A stretch of DNA of 64,000 bases from Micromonospora sediminimaris (GTDB taxonomy: Bacteria; Actinomycetota; Actinomycetes; Mycobacteriales; Micromonosporaceae): NCBI GenBank assembly GCA_900112325.1, contig FOLJ01000004.1, positions 1 through 64,000 on the forward strand. Reading direction: 5' to 3'. The notes beneath the pieces are model-generated. The model did not search any database and was not told the origin of the DNA. It was given only the letters and a program-made list of their open reading frames with translations. The position numbers were made by a program, and so were the translations under genes. Shown piece after piece: positions 32,374 to 41,074 of the stretch (position 1 is the stretch's first letter; each line of letters begins with the position of its first letter).

Positions 32374-35127
32374 TTACTCGCCGGCGCGGAGTACCTCGCT
32401 CAGCCGGTCGCGTCGCCGCAGCGCCGACTCGACAGGTACGACCGCCGCGACCGCCGCCAGCAGCGTCACGCTCACCAGACCGAGCAGCCACCACGGCAAC
32501 ATCGCAGCCGGGTCGGTGGCTTGACCGGTTAGCAGCCGCAGCTCAAGCGGACCGAGCGTCAGGCGGGCGAGCAGGGCGCCGAACAGCGGGCCGCAGATCG
32601 CGGTGACCACGACCGGCGGCAGCAGCTCTCCGGCGGCGACCCAGCGGGCGTCGCGTGGCCGTAGCCCGAGGGTTCGCAGCCGGGTCAGGGTCTGCCACCG
32701 CTCCGACGCACCCGCGGCGGTGGCGAGCGTGAGGCCGAGCAACCCCAGCGCCAGCAACACCGCGGCGGCCGTCCACGCCAGCCGCAGTATCCCTGCGGTC
32801 AGCGGAGCCACTCGCTGCGCCCGCTGGACGTCCGCGCGCAGCACGACGTCGGCGGCGATATCGCTGTTCGACACGGCCTGCGCCGCGCCGGGGCCGGTGA
32901 CCCAGACGGTGTTGGGAACGGCGGGCAACCCCGCCTCGGCCAGGGCAGTGGCGTCCACGATGACGACGTCGCTGGCACCGCCGACGGAGGGAGCGGTACC
33001 GACCACCGCGAGCCGGATCGCCGGGGCGTCCTCCCGGGTCAGCTGCAGCCGCGTGCCGGTCGGCAGCTCGCCGTCGCTCGACAGGACCAGCGCCGGGACG
33101 TCTTCGGGGCCAGGACCGGGTGCCGTGAGCCGGGCGAGCGCCGGCGCGTCGGGCAGCGGGGTGGTGGCCAGCAAACGCTGGAACGCGGCGGCGTCCACGA
33201 TTACCAGGCGCGGGGTGAGCAGTGTCGACTCGGTGAAGATGCGCGCCGAATCGGTCACCTGTGCGACGACGACCTGTCCCACGTCGGGTGCGGCGGCGAT
33301 GCGCTCGGCGACGGTGGGCGTCGCGGCCTCGGCGTCGACGTCGAGGCGGGCGTCGGCGCCGACGGTGTTCCACGCGCCGTCGGCCAGGCCGCGGGCGACG
33401 GTCCCGCCGACGACAAGCGCGAACGAGGCGAGCGCCGTGGCGCTGACCAGAACCAGCAGCGGTAGCGCGCGTCCGGCCGTCGTGGCCGCCCGGGCGGCAC
33501 CGAACACAGCCAGCGGGCGGCGCGAGCGCAGGGCCTGTCGGAGCACGAACCGTGCTCCGACAGGCAGCAGCCGTAGCAGGACGAGCGCGCCGGTGAGCAC
33601 GCCCAGAGCGACGGCGCTGACCGGTAGAACCAGGTCGCCGGTCAGCTCGCCGGAGTCGCCGTCGGCGGCGACAGGCCGCAGCCCGCGCTGGTGCAGGGTG
33701 ACGAAGGCGGCGACCGCGGCGATCAGCACGGCGGCCTCCACGGCGGCGCGGCGCAGCTGACCGGTGGCCAGGATCCAGCGCCGGGCGGCCGGGTTGGCGG
33801 GTTGGCGCCGGTCGCGGCTGGCGCGGGCGGCGGCGAGGGTGCCGAACGTCGGCCCGGCGACAGCACCGGCCAGCACCACGGGAACGGTCCAGGTCCAGGA
33901 GACGCCCGGAGCGGCCACACGGGCGAGCGCGAGCCCGACGGCGGCGGCCGACAGGGACACCACGGTGGACTCGATGATCAGTTCCGCACCGAGGTCGGGC
34001 AGCGCCGCCCCACGCTGCCGGGCGGCGGTCAGCGCCGGGGTACGGCGGCGGACCAGCAGATCGGCGGCGAGCAGCAGGACCAGCACCGTGGCGGTCAGGA
34101 CTCCGGCGAGCAGGACGGCGGCCTGTGCGTAAGCGGCGCTGATCTGGGTGCGGGCGTCGCGCAGGACGGTGTCGAGCTGTGATTCCCACTTCAGGGACTG
34201 GTCACGGACGCCTGATGAGCCCGACGCCGCCTTGAGCCTGACCATCTGGCTGGCCAGCGCCGCGGAGGCGTCCCAGGTGAGCGCGTCGGGTTCGGGGGCG
34301 AAGTGGACGCTGCGCCGCAGTTCGTCCTCGTCGAAGGCGAGCCGGGCGTCCGGCAGCGACTCACGCGACAGCAGACCTGCGAACCGGGTCGTGCCCACGC
34401 CGTCGGCGCCGGGCACGGGGCGCAGCAGCGCCGGGGCGAGTCGCCAGGCAGGGTCGCTGCTGTCCGCGGGTCGGTAGATCCCACTGATCCGGACGTCCTT
34501 GTCGCGCCTCTGTCCGTCCTGCACCGGGATTCGATCGCCGGGGCCGAGGTCGAGGGCGGCGGCGTCGTCCTCGGAGAGGCCGACCTGCACCGGCCAGGGC
34601 GGTCCGTTGTAGGGAACCTCGATGGACGGTTCGGGGATGGCGGGGCCGGGCGCGCTGCCGGCGATCCAGGTCACCTCCGGGCCGCCGACGTCGTCGGCCA
34701 GGTAGGTGAGTTGGAAGGTACGCGGCACGCTGCCACCGGTGATGCGCAGGATCGGGCCGCTGACAACGGCGGTGGGCGGGAGCAGCGCGGCGTCCAGGTC
34801 GGGCCCGAGGGCGTACGCTGCCCGGGCGCGGAAGTCGTCGACGTCCTCGGCGAGGCGGGATATCCGGATCCGCCCGCCGGTCGGGCCGTCGTCGCGTTCC
34901 CAATTGGCGTGCACGAGCACGTTCGAGGCGTGGCTGGCGCGGCGGACCGTGTCCTGGACGGCGTCGTCGGCGGCGGCACGCAGCAGCGCCGGCACGGCCC
35001 CGGCGAGCAGCGCGACGGCCGCGATGACCGCGGCGGTGAGCAGCAGCGGTCCGGCGTCGGCACGGCCACGCCCACGGACGCTGGGCCAGTGCGGCGCCGG
35101 CCACCGCCGGGTCAACCAACCGTTCAC
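32374..35127 (-). CDS. FtsX/MacB-like ABC transporter permease (second of two)
   Basis: A 917-aa membrane protein. One transmembrane segment lies near residues 25-50 (LLLTAAVIAAVALLAGAVPALL), followed by a large extracytoplasmic domain, an FtsX-type core (VLLAGVLTATVLVLLLAADLLVRRR...), and a second FtsX block at the C-terminus (ILRLAWTAAAVLLALGLLGLTLATAAGASERWQTLTRLRTLGLRPRDARW). This MacB/LolC-type duplicated layout is mechanotransmitting rather than a channel. The GTG start overlaps the previous stop (GTGA). It is the last gene of a four-gene operon with two ATPases and a second, longer permease. Confidence 0.82.
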   Translation of the reverse strand: MNGWLTRRWPAPHWPSVRGRGRADAGPLLLTAAVIAAVALLAGAVPALLRAAADDAVQDTVRRASHASNVLVHANWERDDGPTGGRIRISRLAEDVDDFRARAAYALGPDLDAALLPPTAVVSGPILRITGGSVPRTFQLTYLADDVGGPEVTWIAGSAPGPAIPEPSIEVPYNGPPWPVQVGLSEDDAAALDLGPGDRIPVQDGQRRDKDVRISGIYRPADSSDPAWRLAPALLRPVPGADGVGTTRFAGLLSRESLPDARLAFDEDELRRSVHFAPEPDALTWDASAALASQMVRLKAASGSSGVRDQSLKWESQLDTVLRDARTQISAAYAQAAVLLAGVLTATVLVLLLAADLLVRRRTPALTAARQRGAALPDLGAELIIESTVVSLSAAAVGLALARVAAPGVSWTWTVPVVLAGAVAGPTFGTLAAARASRDRRQPANPAARRWILATGQLRRAAVEAAVLIAAVAAFVTLHQRGLRPVAADGDSGELTGDLVLPVSAVALGVLTGALVLLRLLPVGARFVLRQALRSRRPLAVFGAARAATTAGRALPLLVLVSATALASFALVVGGTVARGLADGAWNTVGADARLDVDAEAATPTVAERIAAAPDVGQVVVAQVTDSARIFTESTLLTPRLVIVDAAAFQRLLATTPLPDAPALARLTAPGPGPEDVPALVLSSDGELPTGTRLQLTREDAPAIRLAVVGTAPSVGGASDVVIVDATALAEAGLPAVPNTVWVTGPGAAQAVSNSDIAADVVLRADVQRAQRVAPLTAGILRLAWTAAAVLLALGLLGLTLATAAGASERWQTLTRLRTLGLRPRDARWVAAGELLPPVVVTAICGPLFGALLARLTLGPLELRLLTGQATDPAAMLPWWLLGLVSVTLLAAVAAVVPVESALRRRDRLSEVLRAGE

Positions 35128-38100
35128 GGCGTCACCCGCAGGTGCGCGGCGTCGGCCCGGCGGACCTGGACGACGACCACGGCGGCGACCGCCAGCAGGC
35201 ATCCGGCCAGCAGCGCGGCGAGCAGCGCGGCCTCGGCCGGCCATGGCCAGTGTGGCTGGACGGCCGGGACTGGCGCGGCACCGGTGTCGGAGCGTACGAG
35301 CAGGGGAGCGACGACGCGGGTGGCGAGCGCGCCGACGGCCGCGCCCGCTGCGAGCAGCGGCAGCAGCACTCCGGCATGCTGGCCGAGCAGCACGGCCCGG
35401 ATGTCGCGCCGGGACATTCCGAGACCGCGCAGCCGCGCCACCTCGACGGCGCGGACCTGGAGATCACAGGTGACGTGCAGGACGATGCCGGCGAGCAGCA
35501 GCAGGGCCGCAGCCGGGACGACGAGCCGGAGCGCGGCCGGCAGCCCCGCGTGCAGCGGGCCGCCGGTGAGCCGGGCGGTCTCCGCCTCGCGGGTCGTGAC
35601 GGTGCCCAGGTGCAGGGCGGTGGCCCGCTCGGCGGCACCGGGACCGGCTGGGTGGCCGACCCACCAGGCGTCGACCGGGAACGTCAGGTCGCCGGCGACG
35701 GCGCGGGCCCTGGAGAGCGTGTCCAGGTCGGCCAGGACGGCGACGGCGCCGGGGGCGGACGGCACGGTCGGCACGATCTCGGCGACGACGATCGGCACGG
35801 GCGTGGTGCCGACCGTGACGCTGAGCCGGCTGCCGCCGCTGGCACCGACCTCGCTGGCGAAGCGGGCGGAGACGGCGACCGGCACCGGTCCGGGGTCCGG
35901 GAAGGCGGTGGCGACGAGGTTTGGCGCGGTGTAGGCGATGCCCCCGAGGTCGATGGAGGCCGCCATCCGGAGCGCCGTTCCCGTCGGCGTGGCGGAAAGT
36001 CCCACGGTCGGGTCGCGCAACGTGCTCGGGACCGTCTGCACGGACGTGGCGGTCCAGTCCGATCCGTCAGCCGATCCGAGTCGCGGCACGGTCAGGGTGA
36101 CGTCGATGGTGGTGCGACCGCCGACCGGGAACCCGGCATCCGGCCCGGCCTCGACCGGCAGGGACACCGCGACGAGGCGCAGTCCGTCGGCGCTCGCGCA
36201 CCCGGGCAGCCGGTGCTTCCGGCCGTCGAGCGGCACGGGGGGACCGGTGCAGGGTGTACGCAGGCCGGTGGCGTCCTGCAGCAGCAGCCGTGGCGTCACG
36301 ACGAGCGAGGTCTCGCCGGTCGCGGTTCCGCTCATCACGAGGGGGGAATCAACCGGAACCGGGACGCCGGTGACCCGGGTCGGTGGGGCGAGCCTCGCCG
36401 CCACGTCCGACCACGTACGGTCGCGGTCGAGCCGCCCGCGCAACAGCGCGTCGGCGCGGGTGGTGTCGACGGCGACCAGGCGCGGCGTATCGCCGGCGGT
36501 GCCGAGCCACTGACCGACGGCGGTACCACGGTCGAGGGCCGGACTGACCGTCCCTTCGGTGGCCGCGCCGACGACCGCGCCCTCTCCGGCCACCGGCGCC
36601 GTACCGAGGGTGAGTGCCAGGTCGGTGCCGACGGAAAGCGCGGCCTGATCACGCTGCGACTGGTGCCACGTGGCGTCGAAGGCGAGGCCGAAGGTTCCGG
36701 CCGCGCAGGCCAGCCCGACGAGCAGTCCGACGGCGACCGCCTGCGGTCGACGGGCGGCCTCGGCGACCGCCAGCGGAAGTGCCAGCCCACGGACGCGGTA
36801 CGCCAGCCGGTCGGCGCCGCGCAGGGCGGGCAGTACCACCCGCAACGCCAGGGCGGCGCCTGCGGTGAGCAGCAGCGCCGGCGCGAGTACCCGGACCGCG
36901 TCGACGCGTGGGTCGGCGGCGGTGGGCTGCGCGTACAGCTGCCACCAGGCGACGGCGGCGAACACCGTGAGCATCAGATCGGCGCCGGACCGGGCCAGCA
37001 GCTCGCGGCGGGTGCGTCGGTCGTCGGCTGCCGGACCGGGCCGGACCGCCAGGACGGTGAGTACGGCGGCGAGTACCAGCGCGCCGCCGGTCACCGCGAG
37101 GACCTGGGTACCGGTGATGTCCGGCCGGACGGTCAGGCCGGCACCGTCCAGCGGCGGCAGCCGGGTCAGGCCGGCGTGCAGGGCCGACGAGGCTGGTATC
37201 GCGAGCGCGGCGGCGACGGCGGCGACGAGCCCGGCTTCGAGCATCGCGGTGGCGGCGAGTTGGCGGCTACTGGTGCCGATGGCGGACCGCAGGGCGGTCT
37301 CGTCGGCGCGTACCCGTGCGGTCAGCCGGCCCGCGAGGACGAGTGCCGTCGCGGCCAGGACACCGCCGAGAACGGCGATGGCGAACACGACGGCGGCGGT
37401 GACGTGCCGTTGGTCGTCGGCGGACCGCAGGGTCAGCGGCAGGTCGGAGGCGACCCGTGCGAGCCGGACGCGGTCGCCGAGGGTGGCGGCCAGCCGGCGG
37501 TCGGCACTGCGGACGGCCCTGGCCACGGCCGCCAGGTCGCGACGGTTGGCTTGGGACAGGTCCGGGTGGGCGGTGACCTCCATCCGGTCGACTGTGGCAC
37601 CGGTGGCGACCAGATCGGCGAGGTCGACGAGGAACGGGCCGTAGGCGTTGACCGGCTGCCGGAAGCGGCCGTCCTGGTGCCCGATGGCGGAGCCGGTCGC
37701 GGCCAGCGGGTCTCGGTCCCAGCCGCGCCCCGGCAACGGGCGGACCACACCGACGACGGTCAGGTCGATGGCCGGGACGGGCGCGTGGGCCAGCTCGGCG
37801 CCGAGGCGTACCCGGCTACCGGGAGTGAGGCCGAGCAACTGGGCGGTGGACTCCAACACCACAGCGTCACCACGCTCTTGCGGCCAGCGCCCGGTGACCA
37901 GGTCGGCTCGGGTCGACAGGTCGTCCAGTCCCGACAGGTACGCCTGGGGCGGGACGGTGGTGCCCGGGGCGATCGTGGGCGGCAGCGCCCGCAGCACTGT
38001 CGACGCCCGCGCGGTTGTGGTCACCGGGAACGGTGCCAGCGCGGCAGCCACCACGGTGCGGGTGTCGGCGGCGACGGAGAGCGCGTCCGGGCCCTCGACG

Positions 38101-38294
38101 GTGCCGGTGTAGACGGTCACGTCGACGGCGACGGGAGCGGCGCGGGCCATGGCGACCTCCAGCGCCCGCTCGGCGGTGCGAGTGCTCAGCAGGGTGCAGG
38201 TGCCCAGCAGGGTCGCGCCGACCGTGACGACCCCGATGAGGGCCGCCAGCAACGGCCACTGCACGCGGGCGCGCCGGGTGACCAGCCTCAGCAT
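35124..38294 (-). CDS. FtsX/MacB-like ABC transporter permease (first of two)
   Basis: A 1056-aa membrane protein. The first segment lies near residues 16-35 (LLAALIGVVTVGATLLGTCT), with large extracytoplasmic regions and FtsX cores near residues 250-345 and the C-terminus (VVPAAALLLLAGIVLHVTCDLQVRAVEVARLRGLGMSRRDIRAVLLG). LRGLGMSRRDIR is the typical FtsX coupling helix. ATG 38294 is preferred, with AGGTGAC upstream; ATG 38312 would overlap the ATPase stop. It shares the operon and fold with the next permease, and the two may form a heterodimer. Confidence 0.82.
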   Translation of the reverse strand: MLRLVTRRARVQWPLLAALIGVVTVGATLLGTCTLLSTRTAERALEVAMARAAPVAVDVTVYTGTVEGPDALSVAADTRTVVAAALAPFPVTTTARASTVLRALPPTIAPGTTVPPQAYLSGLDDLSTRADLVTGRWPQERGDAVVLESTAQLLGLTPGSRVRLGAELAHAPVPAIDLTVVGVVRPLPGRGWDRDPLAATGSAIGHQDGRFRQPVNAYGPFLVDLADLVATGATVDRMEVTAHPDLSQANRRDLAAVARAVRSADRRLAATLGDRVRLARVASDLPLTLRSADDQRHVTAAVVFAIAVLGGVLAATALVLAGRLTARVRADETALRSAIGTSSRQLAATAMLEAGLVAAVAAALAIPASSALHAGLTRLPPLDGAGLTVRPDITGTQVLAVTGGALVLAAVLTVLAVRPGPAADDRRTRRELLARSGADLMLTVFAAVAWWQLYAQPTAADPRVDAVRVLAPALLLTAGAALALRVVLPALRGADRLAYRVRGLALPLAVAEAARRPQAVAVGLLVGLACAAGTFGLAFDATWHQSQRDQAALSVGTDLALTLGTAPVAGEGAVVGAATEGTVSPALDRGTAVGQWLGTAGDTPRLVAVDTTRADALLRGRLDRDRTWSDVAARLAPPTRVTGVPVPVDSPLVMSGTATGETSLVVTPRLLLQDATGLRTPCTGPPVPLDGRKHRLPGCASADGLRLVAVSLPVEAGPDAGFPVGGRTTIDVTLTVPRLGSADGSDWTATSVQTVPSTLRDPTVGLSATPTGTALRMAASIDLGGIAYTAPNLVATAFPDPGPVPVAVSARFASEVGASGGSRLSVTVGTTPVPIVVAEIVPTVPSAPGAVAVLADLDTLSRARAVAGDLTFPVDAWWVGHPAGPGAAERATALHLGTVTTREAETARLTGGPLHAGLPAALRLVVPAAALLLLAGIVLHVTCDLQVRAVEVARLRGLGMSRRDIRAVLLGQHAGVLLPLLAAGAAVGALATRVVAPLLVRSDTGAAPVPAVQPHWPWPAEAALLAALLAGCLLAVAAVVVVQVRRADAAHLRVTP

Positions 38295-38301
38295 CGTCGC
38301 G

Positions 38302-39024
38302 TCACCTGGCATCCGACACGGGCTCGTCAGGTCGCCCGGCTGTCCCCTCGTCGAGGTGCCCGTCGTGGATGCGGATAACCCGGTCGGCCAGTGCCATCAT
38401 CACCGGATCGTGGGTGGACACGAGTGCGGTGACGCCTTCGGACTCGACCACCCCGCGCAGCAGAGCCATCACCGACAGCCCGGTCTCAGCGTCCAGTTGC
38501 CCGGTGGGCTCGTCGGCGATCAGGAGCCGGGGCGAGGCGGCCAGCGCGCGGGCGATCGCCACCCGCTGCTGCTGGCCACCGGACAGCTCGGCCGGCCGCT
38601 GCCGGGCGTGGTCGGCCAGGCCGACCAGTTCCAGCAGCAACTCGACCCGCCGCTCGCGCTCGGCCGGGGCGACGCGGGCCAGCCGCAACGGGGCGGCGAC
38701 GTTCTCCGCAGCCGACAGCACCGGGATCAACCCGAAGCTCTGGAAGACGTACGACACCTTCTCGCGCCGCAGCCGCGACAGGCCGTCCTCGTCGAGCGCG
38801 GTCACGTCGGTTCCGTCGACGTGCACGGTGCCGGCGTCCGGGCGATCCAGGCCACCGATGGTGTTGAGCAGGGTGGTCTTGCCCGAGCCGGACCGCCCGA
38901 CGAGCGCCACCATGGAACCGGCGGCCACGTCGAACGACACGCCGCGCAGGGCGTGTACGACGGTCGGCCCGGTACGGAAGCGCCGGTGCACGCCACGCAC
39001 ACGCAGCAGCGGCTCGCCACTCAT
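38302..39024 (-). CDS. MacB/LolD-type ABC ATPase
   Basis: A 240-aa ATPase: Walker A GRSGSGKTTLLNTIGGLDRPDAG near residues 38-60, Q-loop YVFQSFGLIPVLSAAENV, signature LSGGQQQRVAIARAL, Walker B LLIADEPTGQLD and H-loop STHDPVM. It powers FtsX-type permeases. The ATG overlaps the stop of the upstream ATPase gene by four bases. Two ATPases for two permeases suggests a hetero-oligomeric complex or two alternative pairings. Confidence 0.9.
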   Translation of the reverse strand: MSGEPLLRVRGVHRRFRTGPTVVHALRGVSFDVAAGSMVALVGRSGSGKTTLLNTIGGLDRPDAGTVHVDGTDVTALDEDGLSRLRREKVSYVFQSFGLIPVLSAAENVAAPLRLARVAPAERERRVELLLELVGLADHARQRPAELSGGQQQRVAIARALAASPRLLIADEPTGQLDAETGLSVMALLRGVVESEGVTALVSTHDPVMMALADRVIRIHDGHLDEGTAGRPDEPVSDAR

Positions 39025-40049
39025 TCGCCGTTCCCCGCGTCGGGGCGGATCGTGATGTGGTCCGGTTCCAGGGCCAGCCGGACCCGTCGGGTCAGCGCCA
39101 GCGCCTGGCGGAAGTCGCGGGGCACCTGCACCCGCCCGGCCCGGTCCATCACCGCGTACTCCTCGGCGATCGTGTGCGTGTCGCCGCGCGCGTCGGTGGT
39201 GGTGCGGCGCAGCACCTCGCTGCTGGTGCGCCCGTCCCGGATCGCGACGGTCCGTTCGACCTGGCCGCTGACCTCCGGATCGTGGGTGACCACGACAACG
39301 GTGACGCCGTAGCGCCGGTTGACCTCCCGCAGCACAGCGAAGACCTCCGCGGACGTGGCGGCGTCCAGCTCGCCGGTCGGCTCGTCGGCGAGCAGAACCC
39401 GCGGCTGGTTGGCCAGCGCCACGGCGATCGCGACCCGCATCTGCTGCCCTCCGGAGAGTTGCCCGGGACGCCGATCGGCGCAGTCGGCGACACCGAGGCT
39501 GTCGAGCAGCTCGGCGGCGCGCTCCCGGCGCTCCACCTTCGCGGTACGCGCCGCCGTCATCGGCAGGTCCACCATCTCCCGCGCGGTCAGGTAGGGGATC
39601 AGATTGCTCGCGGTCTGCTGCCGGACGAACCCGACGGTGTGCCGCCGGTAGTTCACCCGGTCCGCTCGGGACATCGCCAGCAGATTCCACCTGTCGACCC
39701 GGACCCGCCCGGCGGTGGGAGCGTCGACGCCGGCCAGGATGGAGAGCAGCGTCGACTTGCCCGACCCGGAGGCACCGACGACGGCGACCAGCTCGCCGCT
39801 CTCCACGGTCAGGTCCAGTCCCTGTAGTGCCTGCACCTCGATCGAACCGGTCTGGTAGATCCGCACCAGGTTCTCGCAGACGATGAGCGCGTCCCGGCCG
39901 AACTCGGGCGCCCGCTCGGACGGCTTCGGCAGGGACAGCGGTGTGCTGGACAATCCGTCCTCCGTCCGGGTCGTGCCGATGTCGAGCCTGCCTCGGGTAG
40001 TGGTCCGGCCCACCAGCCGGGCACGTGTTGTTGCCTGGCCGGCACGCAT
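39021..40049 (-). CDS. MacB/LolD-type ABC ATPase with long N-terminus
   Basis: A 342-aa ATPase. After about 50 low-complexity residues come Walker A VGASGSGKSTLLSILAG, Q-loop VGFVRQQTASNLIPYLTA, signature LSGGQQMRVAIAVALANQP, Walker B VLLADEPTGELD and VVVTHDPEVSGQ. A C-terminal extension of about 70 residues (AEEYAVMDRAGRVQVPRDFRQAL) contains a DRAGRVQVP motif reminiscent of AbrB/SpoVT-like swapped hairpins. It is the first gene of the four-gene FtsX operon. ATG 40049 is used; a GTG at 40091 lies in frame. Confidence 0.85.
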   Translation of the reverse strand: MRAGQATTRARLVGRTTTRGRLDIGTTRTEDGLSSTPLSLPKPSERAPEFGRDALIVCENLVRIYQTGSIEVQALQGLDLTVESGELVAVVGASGSGKSTLLSILAGVDAPTAGRVRVDRWNLLAMSRADRVNYRRHTVGFVRQQTASNLIPYLTAREMVDLPMTAARTAKVERRERAAELLDSLGVADCADRRPGQLSGGQQMRVAIAVALANQPRVLLADEPTGELDAATSAEVFAVLREVNRRYGVTVVVVTHDPEVSGQVERTVAIRDGRTSSEVLRRTTTDARGDTHTIAEEYAVMDRAGRVQVPRDFRQALALTRRVRLALEPDHITIRPDAGNGE

Positions 40050-40534
40050 GGTTACCTGATCCGTCGGGCGCCCTGATGGTCGCGCTGACACAGATTGAAG
40101 CAGTTTCGCAATCGGCGGCTCCGTTGACCATGCCCCTGCGCGTTCCGCGGCCCCTCAGGTCGAGCGAAACCGGTGAAGAACCGCCACGGGTCGTGTGGTG
40201 ACCCCTGCCGCGGCACGTGGGCGACCTGTTGGCGCTGGGGCGACCTCGCGGACCCGTCGGGGCATCCTTCCGGTGTCCTCAGAAAGTCCTCAGACAATCG
40301 AAAAGGTTTGGCCCGGCTGTTCCCGCAGGCTCTGAACCGGGTCCGCACCGGCGGCCCCGGAGCAGAGGGAGAGCTTCCGCGGTGACCACGGGTCATAGCA
40401 CCGCCGATGCCGTTGGCATGGGTCAGGGCGGTCTGCAGGGACAGGGCCGGCGAGCCTGGAAAAAGAGATCCGGAGAGACCATCCGGAACAGCTGTGACAC
40501 GGCGGGCCGGGTCGGACGACGGTCACCTGGTGTG
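40050..40534. other. Intergenic region upstream of ECF sigma factor
   Basis: This 485-bp gap separates the FtsX operon from the locus B sigma gene. It holds a repeat of GTCCTCAGA (40276-40284 and 40288-40296), and possible alternative starts for the sigma gene: GTG 40382 with AGAGGGA upstream, and ATG 40418. I see no RNA gene or terminator in it. The divergent promoters must lie here. Confidence 0.5.
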
Positions 40535-41074
40535 ATGCGTGCCCCGGCCCAGTCAGCGACGGCCGAGCAGTTCTATGCCGACCTGGTGGCACAGAATGGC
40601 GCCTCCGTTCGCGCGTACCTGCTCCGTCTGACCCGCAACCAGAGCATCGCCGAGGACGTCTATCAGGAGACCCTGCTGCGGGCGTGGCGTCACCGGCGGA
40701 GGCTCGTCGGCCGGGAGGGCTCGATCAGGAGTTGGCTGTACACGGTCGCGCACAACGCCGCCGTGGACCAGCTGCGTGGACGACGGTCGCAGCCGGTGGG
40801 GAGTGAGGTCTGGGACAGCATCCAGCAGCCCGTTCCGGACCATGCCGATGCGGTCGTGGCCAGTGCCGCCCTCATGCCGGCCCTACGCCGGCTGACCGCG
40901 GAGCACCGTGACGTGATCTTCGAGCTCTACTACCGCCGCAGTACGGTGACCGAGGCCGCGAGATCCATCGGCATACCGCCGGGAACCGTCAAATCCCGGG
41001 CTCACTATGCCGTCCGGGCATTGCGGGCCGAGCTGGCGTCGGCGGCTTCGTCCGGTCCGGGCACCCCTTCATGA
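40535..41074 (+). CDS. SigE-type ECF sigma factor coupled to T7SS substrate gene
   Basis: A 179-aa sigma factor. Region 2 spans about residues 10-75 (QFYADLVAQNGASVRAYLLRLTRNQSIAEDVYQETLLRAWRHRRRL, SWLYTVAHNAAVDQLRGRR). Region 4 spans about 110-165 (LRRLTAEHRDVIFELYYRRSTVTEAARSIGIPPGTVKSRAHYAVRALRAEL). No anti-sigma gene follows. Instead its stop overlaps the start of a T7SS-type substrate gene (ATGA, 41071-41074). Such coupling of a sigma factor to a secretion substrate is unusual and suggests it controls the locus. The start is uncertain: GTG 40382 and ATG 40418 lie in frame. ATG 40535 is placed just before the conserved domain. Confidence 0.8.
   Translation: MRAPAQSATAEQFYADLVAQNGASVRAYLLRLTRNQSIAEDVYQETLLRAWRHRRRLVGREGSIRSWLYTVAHNAAVDQLRGRRSQPVGSEVWDSIQQPVPDHADAVVASAALMPALRRLTAEHRDVIFELYYRRSTVTEAARSIGIPPGTVKSRAHYAVRALRAELASAASSGPGTPS

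Noticed and set aside
35142..38378. A 1078-codon plus-strand frame opposite the first FtsX permease
   Set aside because: Its composition is extreme Gly/Arg/Gln and antisense to a clear membrane protein.
39025..40131. Fusion of both MacB-type ATPases into one frame
   Set aside because: The upstream part of that frame is a shadow of the second ATPase gene; each ATPase has its own start and Walker motifs.
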